Assembly (NCBI GenBank): GCA_038046465.1 | Contig: JBBSWB010000010.1 | Location: forward strand, 1-11,254 | Length of the DNA stretch: 11,254 bases | Direction: 5' to 3' | DNA from: JBBSWB01 sp038046465 | GTDB lineage: Archaea; Nanobdellota; Nanobdellia; Woesearchaeales; GW2011-AR9 | Shown here: positions 5,533-11,254 of the stretch, piece by piece | Layout: each line of letters starts with the position of its first letter | How positions within the stretch are numbered: the stretch's first letter is position 1 | The notes under the pieces: generated by a model | Database searches by the model: none | Seen by the model: the letters and a program-made list of their open reading frames with translations, nothing else | What the model was told of the DNA's origin: nothing | Made by a program: the position numbers and the translations under genes

Positions 5533-5554
5533 TTCTGTAAGGTTTTCTATAGCT

Positions 5555-6541
5555 GTGAAAAGGAGGAATGATGTAGGTAGCGTTAGAGCTAACAGTAGTT
5601 GTAATTCTTGTAACCCTAATCCTCATAAATACGTTTCTAGTCATCTTAAATATCTTTTATTAATAATTGGAATAACCGCATTAGTTGTTTTTGTAATCCT
5701 GCCTTTATTATTTTCCCTCTTTGATGGTTCTAAAATGGGCAATATAGCTTTGATTCCTATCGAAGGGCCTATTACGGCTACTGGCGGCACCAGTTTAGGC
5801 ACAGCTACTGTTTCTTCTGAAAAAATTGTGGAATTCATTAAAGAGGCAGATAAAAACAAGCAGATAAAAATAATCGTGTTAGAAATTAATTCTCCAGGCG
5901 GATCAGCTGTTGCTTCGGATGAGATTGCTACTGCCGTCAAAACCGCCGACAAGCCGGTAATTGCTTTGATTAGAGAAGTTGGCGCTTCCGGCGGTTATTG
6001 GGTTGCTTCAGCAGCAGACTATATTGTTGCTAATAGGATGTCCATCACTGGAAGTATTGGGGTAATTTCTTCTTATTTAGAATTTAGTCAATTGATGGAA
6101 GATTATGGCGTCGGTTATGAGCGCTTAGTGGCAGGAAAGTACAAAGATTTAGGAACGCCTTTAAAAAAATTAGAAGAGGAAGAAAAAACTATTTTACAAG
6201 GCAAACTTGATAAGATTCATCAATATTTTATCGAAGAGATTGCGGCAAATAGAAAATTAGATGTTGCTGCAGTTGAACAGTTAGCTACTGGAGAATTCTT
6301 TTTAGGCGTAGAAGCATATAATTATGGCCTCGTAGACGAATTAGGCGATAAACAAACTGTTGAAAAATATTTAGAGACAAACCATGCAATTACTAAACCA
6401 GATTATGTTATTTATGAGCAGGAAACCAGCTTGTTAGACTTATTTGCTGGAGTTTTTTCTGATTTCTTTTTCCAAATTGGAGAAGGATTTGGCTCGACTA
6501 TAATTAAAACAAAAACAGATTTAAATTTAATGATGGGGTAA
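5555..6541 (+). CDS. sppA: Membrane-anchored signal peptide peptidase SppA (peptidase family S49)
   Basis: SppA-type proteases cut residual signal peptides and membrane proteins. The 328-residue protein is the single-domain form seen in archaea and Bacillus. A basic N-terminus with a CNSC pair (16-19) precedes one membrane segment (about 31-55). The catalytic domain follows, with INSPGGSAVASDEI (111-124), GASGGYW (143-149) with nucleophile S145, and AGKYKDLGTP with general base K197. The Ser-Lys spacing of 52 residues equals that of characterised SppA enzymes. A GTG at 5555 is chosen because the TATA box is ~26 nt upstream and the next in-frame ATG (residue 61) would remove the membrane anchor. 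The run AAAAGGAGG just inside the gene looks like a ribosome binding site but is followed only by an out-of-frame ATGATGTAG. The subtilase gene follows after 16 nt, so the two are probably cotranscribed and both act outside or at the membrane. Confidence 0.9.
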   Translation: MKRRNDVGSVRANSSCNSCNPNPHKYVSSHLKYLLLIIGITALVVFVILPLLFSLFDGSKMGNIALIPIEGPITATGGTSLGTATVSSEKIVEFIKEADKNKQIKIIVLEINSPGGSAVASDEIATAVKTADKPVIALIREVGASGGYWVASAADYIVANRMSITGSIGVISSYLEFSQLMEDYGVGYERLVAGKYKDLGTPLKKLEEEEKTILQGKLDKIHQYFIEEIAANRKLDVAAVEQLATGEFFLGVEAYNYGLVDELGDKQTVEKYLETNHAITKPDYVIYEQETSLLDLFAGVFSDFFFQIGEGFGSTIIKTKTDLNLMMG

Positions 6542-6546
6542 AAAAA

Positions 6547-6552
6547 GAGGAG
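6547..6552 (+). promoter_or_regulatory. Shine-Dalgarno sequence of the subtilase gene
   Basis: GAGGAG lies 5 nt before the ATG at 6558, within the 16-nt gap after sppA. It decides the start and supports translation from a shared sppA-subtilase mRNA. Confidence 0.7.
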
Positions 6553-6557
6553 CAAAA

Positions 6558-9500
6558 ATGGGACACAAAACTAATTTAAAAAATTACAGAAAAACAGGAA
6601 ATAATTTTTTTAATTTAAAATTAACTGATCTAAAATCAAATTCTAATCTCAAAAGAGAAACAAAACTCTTTTTGCTGCTGGCAATCATTGTTGTCGGATT
6701 TGGGTTTGTCTTAATCAATTCTGGGGGAATAATGGGCGCAGTGGTGGGAGTAGGGGTAGAAGCAGAAGTATCTGCTGAAGTTGTAGACGCCTTTGCTGCA
6801 GGGAACGAAGCAGTTTCTGTAATCGTTTTATTAAAAAATAATCCTCAAACCGCTTTTACAGGAAATGATAATCAAAATAATAACCAAATTAGCGATCAAG
6901 AAAAAGAGCAGAACATTAAAGATAATCAAGCAGAAGTTTTGAATAATTTAAATTTAGAAGAAAAAGAAACCGCTTTTGGTTTATTGAATGAAGAAAAAGA
7001 ATTCGAATTAAAACACCAATACAATTCTTTAAATGCTTTAGCTGGAGAAGTTACTGAAGCGGGTTTGGAAAAATTAAAAGACGATCCCAATGTTGAAAAA
7101 GTGATTCTTAATGGAGTTAAACATATTTTTCTTGCTGATTCTGTTCCATTAATTAATGCTGATGATGCTCACTCTTTTTTAGTTGGCGAGCAAGGAATTA
7201 CCGGTAAAGGAGAAGCAGTTTGTGTTGTCGATACAGGAGTAGATTATACTCATGCTGCTTTAGGTGGTTGCACTACGGAAACTTTCCTGGCTGGAGAATG
7301 TGGAACCGTAGTTGCAGGTTATGATTTCCTTAACAACGATCCCGATCCATTGGATGACCAAGGACACGGAACCCATGTTGCTGGGATAATTGCTTCTAAT
7401 GATGAAAAATATAAAGGGGTTGCTCCCGAGGCAAAAATTGTTGCTGTAAAAGTTTGTGATGCTCAAGGTTCCTGCTCCGATGCTGACGTCTTGGCGGGAA
7501 TAGAAAGCTGCATCACTAATTCTGCCGCTTATGGTATTTCTGTAATCAGTATTAGCTTGGGGGGAGACCAATATGCTTCTTATTGTGATACAAATGTTTC
7601 TTTAGACGGACAATATGCCGTGCTCATCAATGAAGCAGTTCAACAAAATATTTCTGTAGTTATTGCTTCAGGTAATACTTACGGTAGTTATACTAATCCT
7701 ATTGCGGGCGTTACTGCTCCTGCTTGTGTTGAAAAAGCGATACGAGTAACTGCTACGGACAAATCAGACAATTTAGCAAGTTATGCTTTCCGTAATTCTT
7801 TCTTTACCGATATTATAGCTGCTCCTGGTTCTTCCATTACCTCTCTTAAGTTGGGGGGAGGAACGAGAACTTTATCTGGGACTTCTATGTCTACTCCGCA
7901 TGTTGCTGCAGCTGCAGCGTTAATGAATCAATTTTGGAAATTAGCTTACCAGCAAACCCCTACTCCGGAACAAATTGAACAAAAATTATTGCTTACCGGA
8001 ACAGTAATTGCTGATCCTTTAGAGGTCGGAGCGAATTATCCGCGAATTGATATGTTGGCTGCATTGAAACCAGTTATTAGTTTTACGTCCACTAATCCAG
8101 CTGATGGATTTACTACCGACGGTAAACTAGTTGTGATTAATGTTTCTTCAGATATTAGTTTATCTGCAGCGGTATTAGAACTGACTAAATTTAATGTAGT
8201 TGAAGGTAATATTGTTAATGAAGCGGTAATCAATTATACTATGAATAAAAACAGCGACGGTAATGGTGGAGAGAGCGATACTTCATTTTATTATGCTTTA
8301 ACTGACCTAGCTATCGGCACTTATACTTACCACGTCTTTGGTAGTGATGTTGCAAATATCCAAGGCCTTAGTTCAGCTAGGGATTTAGTCGTAACCAACT
8401 TCCCTCCCGAAGTTGCAATCAATTCTCCCTCGAGCGGAGCTAAGTTTAGTAATGAGGTACAACTATTCAATGCTACAGTTACCGACGAAACCGGTACTGT
8501 TGATGCAGTATTGTTTAGAATCACTAATGGCCTCAGCGAAAACGGATCAATCAATTTTATTGAAGTTGCTGCTTCTAATGAAGGTTTAGGTGATATTGTT
8601 TCTGACGATGACTTAAACAATTACTGGAGCGCCAGCGTAGATATGGCTAGTTTATCCGAAGAAGTGCATACGGTTACCGTTGTAGCTACTGATTCTTTTG
8701 GAGAAACTAATAGCGATCAATCTCTTAATTTTACCGTCGACCGCACTGCGCCAGTTGTTTCTTTGGAAAGTCCGGCAAACAATTCTATTGTAGAAGACAG
8801 TAATTTGATTACTTTCAATTACAATGTTAATGATTTATTGTTGGGCGTAACTAATTGCAGCCTATACTTAAATGGCTTGTTTAATGAATCTGCGTTAAGC
8901 ATTGTAAAATCAACAACGCAAAGCTTTACTAAACAGTTAAGCAATGGAGAATATTGGTGGACAGTTCAATGTGTTGATGAATTAGGTAATGGTCTATCAA
9001 CTGAAGAGAATGAACTTCGTTCTCGCGCATTTACCTTAACAGTGTCTGTTCCAGAGTTGGATGCGGTTGCTCCCGTTGTTACTTTAACTGCTCCAAGCAA
9101 TAATTATATTACTTCAAATACGACCGTTGATTTCAGCTGTTCAGCGATTGATGAAACTAATCTAGCTAATCTAACTTTGTATGGTAATTGGGGTGGCGAG
9201 TGGCAAGCCAAAGAAACCCTTGCATTAAATACTGCTGCTGGCGAAACTGCCTTAGCTTTGTTTACCAAAACTTTACCAGCAGGATCTTATTCCTGGAATT
9301 GTTTAGCACAGGATTCTGTAAATGCAGTCTTTGCTTCTAGTAATTATACTTTAACGATTGATACGACTGTTCCAGAAATATCTGGCGTAACTGCAGAAAG
9401 TATCACTGAAACTGCAGCAGAAATTGTTTGGGACACTAATGAAAATACCAACTCTACTCTTGATTACGGCACAATGTCCAGTTTAGGAAATCAAGTTACC

Positions 9501-10073
9501 AGTTCGGCTTTAACGACGGGACATGGTTTGACAATAACTAGCCTTACTAAAGCAACTACTTATTACTATGCGGTCTCTTCCTGCGATCCTGCAGGCAATT
9601 GTCGTATTGCTAGTCAAACTACTTTTGTTACTGCTGGTGTCGCTGATGAAGTACCCAGTAACGAATCTGAATCTTCTGAATCCGATAGTGATAGCAGTTC
9701 TTCTAGCGGAAGCAGCAGTGGCGGTGGCGGAGGAAGTTCTTCGACCGCATCTGCAAATTCCGACGAAGAAGTAGTTGAAGAGGAAGAATTTGTGGAAGAA
9801 ACTCCTGAAGAGCCAGCAGTTGTTGAAGAAACTCCGGTGCAGGAAGAAGCAAGCGGAGATTTATTAACTAGCGCAGCTGTAACTGATGAACAGGCAACTG
9901 TTGAAGAAGCCAAGAAAAGCTATGGCAGTATGCTTACCGGTTGGTTTAGCGCCATTGTTCCTCAGCAAATAATTAAAAAAGAGTATTTAATTTACGGGTT
10001 AGCGGGGTTAAGCGCGCTGTTATTAGGAGTTTATTTGTTCATCAGCCGCAGAGGAAGTGCAGAACCAAAATAG
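6558..10073 (+). CDS. Large cell-surface subtilisin-like serine protease (S8) with Ig-like/Fn3 domains and C-terminal anchor
   Basis: This 1171-residue secreted protease has domains in this order. A hydrophobic N-terminal signal or anchor lies at about 35-60, after a basic stretch. An I9-type inhibitory propeptide follows (about 85-188; YNSLNALAGEV and DPNVEKV are typical). The S8 catalytic domain (about 200-500) has the triad D225 (VVDTGVDYTH), H270 (GHGTHVAG) and S443 (GTSMSTPH), with oxyanion N373 in ASGN. Ig-like modules begin near 505, 615 (PPEVAINSP), 731 (APVVSLESP) and 838 (APVVTLTAP), and an Fn3-like module spans about 938-1028. A Ser/Gly/Asp-rich stalk and a Glu-rich segment (about 1030-1110) lead to one C-terminal membrane helix (about 1142-1162) and a short basic tail. 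This predicts a protease held at the cell surface on a stalk. The catalytic residues are complete, so it should be active after propeptide removal. No recognised sorting motif such as PGF is seen. Likely roles are nutrient scavenging, surface-protein processing or host contact, none shown by sequence. Confidence 0.93.
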   Translation: MGHKTNLKNYRKTGNNFFNLKLTDLKSNSNLKRETKLFLLLAIIVVGFGFVLINSGGIMGAVVGVGVEAEVSAEVVDAFAAGNEAVSVIVLLKNNPQTAFTGNDNQNNNQISDQEKEQNIKDNQAEVLNNLNLEEKETAFGLLNEEKEFELKHQYNSLNALAGEVTEAGLEKLKDDPNVEKVILNGVKHIFLADSVPLINADDAHSFLVGEQGITGKGEAVCVVDTGVDYTHAALGGCTTETFLAGECGTVVAGYDFLNNDPDPLDDQGHGTHVAGIIASNDEKYKGVAPEAKIVAVKVCDAQGSCSDADVLAGIESCITNSAAYGISVISISLGGDQYASYCDTNVSLDGQYAVLINEAVQQNISVVIASGNTYGSYTNPIAGVTAPACVEKAIRVTATDKSDNLASYAFRNSFFTDIIAAPGSSITSLKLGGGTRTLSGTSMSTPHVAAAAALMNQFWKLAYQQTPTPEQIEQKLLLTGTVIADPLEVGANYPRIDMLAALKPVISFTSTNPADGFTTDGKLVVINVSSDISLSAAVLELTKFNVVEGNIVNEAVINYTMNKNSDGNGGESDTSFYYALTDLAIGTYTYHVFGSDVANIQGLSSARDLVVTNFPPEVAINSPSSGAKFSNEVQLFNATVTDETGTVDAVLFRITNGLSENGSINFIEVAASNEGLGDIVSDDDLNNYWSASVDMASLSEEVHTVTVVATDSFGETNSDQSLNFTVDRTAPVVSLESPANNSIVEDSNLITFNYNVNDLLLGVTNCSLYLNGLFNESALSIVKSTTQSFTKQLSNGEYWWTVQCVDELGNGLSTEENELRSRAFTLTVSVPELDAVAPVVTLTAPSNNYITSNTTVDFSCSAIDETNLANLTLYGNWGGEWQAKETLALNTAAGETALALFTKTLPAGSYSWNCLAQDSVNAVFASSNYTLTIDTTVPEISGVTAESITETAAEIVWDTNENTNSTLDYGTMSSLGNQVTSSALTTGHGLTITSLTKATTYYYAVSSCDPAGNCRIASQTTFVTAGVADEVPSNESESSESDSDSSSSSGSSSGGGGGSSSTASANSDEEVVEEEEFVEETPEEPAVVEETPVQEEASGDLLTSAAVTDEQATVEEAKKSYGSMLTGWFSAIVPQQIIKKEYLIYGLAGLSALLLGVYLFISRRGSAEPK

Positions 10074-10106
10074 AGACTTAATCAAGCCCAGTAACGATTG
10101 GGAGTA

Positions 10107-10120
10107 GAAACATTTATAAA
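10107..10120 (+). promoter_or_regulatory. BRE plus TATA box of the eL41 gene
   Basis: GAAACATTTATAAA has the same consensus as the promoters at 983 and 10575. The TATA part (10113-10120) is centred 27-28 nt before the ATG at 10144, implying a leaderless mRNA and supporting this start over the later in-frame ATG at 10183. Confidence 0.65.
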
Positions 10121-10143
10121 ATACCCCAAATCTTTTGCTGTGA

Positions 10144-10251
10144 ATGAAAAGAAGTTCACGACGCTGGAAGAAGAAAGGGCAAATGCGCTGGAAATGGCAA
10201 CGTAAAAAGCTAAAAAAAGCTAAGCGCAGAAGAAAGATTCAAGCTGCTTAA
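10144..10251 (+). CDS. rpl41e: Ribosomal protein eL41 (L41e), 35 residues
   Basis: This very small basic protein is easily missed. Its translation has 20 Lys/Arg out of 35 residues. The part from residue 14, MRWKWQRKKLKKAKRRRKIQ, follows the eL41 pattern (a Trp near the start, then a single Arg/Lys helix with sparse Leu/Met/Ile). eL41 is a one-helix protein at the subunit interface of archaeal and eukaryotic ribosomes. The usual length is about 25 residues; here a 13-residue basic extension (MKRSSRRWKKKGQ) precedes. The start at 10144 is supported by the TATA box ~27 nt upstream and the absence of a Shine-Dalgarno sequence. A start at M14 (10183) would give a canonical-length protein. It stands alone, between the subtilase gene and the rRNA promoter. 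Composition makes similarity searches weak, so the call rests on pattern and promoter. Confidence 0.75.
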   Translation: MKRSSRRWKKKGQMRWKWQRKKLKKAKRRRKIQAA

Positions 10252-10264
10252 TCCTCTTGATTAA
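10248..10264 (+). terminator. Hairpin overlapping the eL41 stop codon, then T-rich DNA
   Basis: TTAATC (10248-10253) pairs with GATTAA (10259-10264) around a 5-nt loop, with the stop codon inside the left arm. T-rich DNA follows, although without a long pure T run until ~10305. It may act as a terminator or as a 3' end stabiliser. Confidence 0.35.
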
Positions 10265-10570
10265 TATTCTTATTTATAGTTTATTTTAATATTTTTATTG
10301 AATTTTTTAAATTAAGTATGCTAAGGTAATATTTTTATTTATTATTTTTATTATGTGCACTAATTATTCTAATTAATTTTTTTTATCTGTTATGTTAATA
10401 ATTTATTTTAATTATTCATTTTTCTTAATCTTGTTTTTTTTTTGAAAATTAAATGGGTTTGGTAGGAATTTAGTGAAATAAAATTAAATCAATTTCAGGA
10501 CGTAGAATTAAGAAACCTGCTTTTTATTTTAAAATTTATTTAAAAATTTATTTTTAAAATTGGCCTTTAC
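10265..10570 (+). other. Very A+T-rich intergenic stretch without recognised genes
   Basis: About 300 bp of mostly A and T separate eL41 from the rRNA promoter. It contains T tracts (the longest, ten T, at ~10433-10442) and a repeated AATATTTTTATT (near 10288 and 10328). A small interleaved AAAATTTATTT duplication lies near 10530-10545. No protein frame of credible composition, tRNA or CRISPR-like repeat is seen on either strand. It probably serves as terminator and upstream promoter DNA for the rRNA gene. Confidence 0.5.
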
Positions 10571-10574
10571 TCCC

Positions 10575-10588
10575 GAAACCTTTATAAA
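10575..10588 (+). promoter_or_regulatory. BRE plus TATA box of the 16S rRNA gene
   Basis: GAAACCTTTATAAA is identical to the element at 983-996 and is the only strong promoter-like motif before the 16S gene. The predicted transcription start is near 10610-10612, giving a leader of about 133 nt. Confidence 0.7.
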
Positions 10589-10610
10589 CAATCGCTGTTC
10601 CTAAACAAAA

Positions 10611-10744
10611 ACAAAATGTATGCTCAATTAATCTTGAGTATGAAACAGGTGATCCAAAGAAATTTGGACGACAAAATAGTAAAATTCCATTAAGACAGCT
10701 TTGAGCCAGAAAAAGGATCGCAAATTTAAATCTAGTTTTTTTAG
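10611..10744 (+). other. Pre-16S rRNA leader with two hairpins
   Basis: The transcribed spacer before 16S contains a hairpin of ~8 bp, AUGCUCAA with UUGAGUAU (10620-10627 with 10634-10641, one G-U pair). A second hairpin, UCCAAA with UUUGGA (10653-10658 with 10663-10668), closes a GAAA tetraloop. Archaeal leaders normally also supply one strand of a long 16S processing stem; its partner lies beyond the window and cannot be checked. No tRNA is embedded in the leader. Confidence 0.5.
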
Positions 10745-11254
10745 TTTCCGTTGATCCTGCGGAAGATTGCTGCTATAGGAGTTCGATTAAGCCATGCAAG
10801 TCAGAGGGCCTCTTCGGAGGCACAGGCTGAATGCTCAGTAACACGTCAATAATCTGCCCTTAGGTCTAAGATAACCTCGGGAAACTGAGGCTAAGATTAG
10901 ATAGGTAAAAGGTACTGGAATGTCCTTTTACTTAAAGGTGACGCCTAAGGATGAGTTGGCGGCTGATTAGGCTGATGGTAGTGTAAAGTATTCCGTGTGA
11001 AAAATATTTCACCGGGAATTTATATGACTACCATACCTTTGATCAGTGCGGGCCGTGAGAGCGGTTGCCCGGAGAAGGGTACTGAGACACTGACCCTAGC
11101 CCTACGGGGTGCAGCAGGCGCGAAAACTTTACAATGTACGCAAGTGCGATAAGGGAACTCCTAGTGCTCATGCTTTGCATGGGCTTTTGTCAAGTGTAAA
11201 TAGCTTGGCGAATAAGTGGTGGGTAAGACGGGTGCCAGCCGCCGCGGTAACACC
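10745..11254 (+). rRNA. rrs: 16S ribosomal RNA, 5' part (runs off the window)
   Basis: The gene starts near TTTCCGTTGATCCTG, followed by AAGCCATGCAAGTC, the universal 5' landmark. Further landmarks are GGGCCGTGAGAGCGG, GGTACTGAGACAC, CTACGGGGTGCAGCAGGCGCGA (the archaeal 344 region) and GTGCCAGCCGCCGCGGTAA at 11232-11250 (530 loop). The latter motifs are archaeal in form. About 510 nt, one third of the gene, are present; the rest is cut by the window end. Helix 1 is UUCCG/CGGAA instead of the usual archaeal UCCGG/CCGGA, and the helix around 10975-11034 is enlarged. The mature 5' end is set by homology and could be off by a few nt. The sequence fits a DPANN archaeon (impression, not a computed placement). 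Confidence 0.95.

Noticed and set aside
5559..5575. AAAAGGAGG followed by ATGATGTAG as an alternative start signal
   Set aside because: The ATG is out of frame with sppA and meets a stop after two codons. The GTG at 5555 keeps the membrane anchor and has the right TATA distance.
9568..9913. Plus- and minus-strand frames overlapping the subtilase stalk
   Set aside because: They arise from the biased Ser/Gly/Glu codons of the real gene; their compositions are low-complexity and they have no start signals.
10265..10570. Possible CRISPR leader/array or replication origin in the A+T-rich stretch
   Set aside because: There are no regularly spaced repeats, no origin recognition boxes that I can recognise and no cas or orc1/cdc6 genes; the short repeated T-rich words are expected in such biased sequence.
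10617..10694. A 25-codon open frame beginning ATGTATGCTCAA in the rRNA leader
   Set aside because: It lies wholly within the pre-16S leader, overlaps both leader hairpins, has no ribosome binding site and no protein-like pattern beyond chance.

Overview
The window reads as a chromosomal segment of a small-genome, A+T-rich archaeon, most likely a DPANN lineage of the Woesearchaeota/Pacearchaeota type. The right edge carries the first ~510 nt of an archaeal 16S rRNA gene. There is an initiator tRNA interrupted by an archaeal bulge-helix-bulge intron, an archease, a tiny L41e ribosomal protein, and TATA/BRE promoters of the form GAAAC(C/A)TTTATAAA. The lineage call is an inference from overall character. 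It was not tested against a database.

Layout, left to right. Positions 45-969 hold a family 4 Fe-S uracil-DNA glycosylase and a small CxxC redox-disulfide (DUF1858-type) protein. Positions 1044-1961 hold a Rossmann-fold SAM-dependent transferase resembling DUF3419/BtaA. Positions 2014-3768 hold a short, bacterial-looking alanyl-tRNA synthetase that stops right after its editing domain. Positions 3814-4242 hold archease, and 4333-4545 a 70-residue protein with cysteine clusters at both ends. On the minus strand lie an unrecognised 228-residue protein (4614-5300) and the intron-containing initiator tRNA-Met (5334-5437). Positions 5555-10073 hold an apparent two-gene unit: a membrane SppA-type protease and a 1171-residue cell-surface subtilase with Ig-like and Fn3 domains, an acidic stalk and a C-terminal anchor. 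A leaderless eL41 gene (10144-10251), ~300 bp of very A+T-rich DNA, the rRNA promoter and leader, and the 16S gene complete the window.

The strongest theme is translation and RNA maturation: AlaRS, archease (cofactor of the RtcB ligase that joins tRNA exons), the spliced initiator tRNA, eL41 and 16S. A second theme is extracytoplasmic proteolysis (SppA plus subtilase). Many first genes place a TATA box about 25-29 nt before the start codon, which predicts leaderless mRNAs. The 70-aa protein gene and the subtilase instead have clear Shine-Dalgarno sequences.

The most notable finding is the 29-nt intron in the T-loop of the initiator tRNA. It sits exactly at position 59/60 and has a fully paired bulge-helix-bulge.
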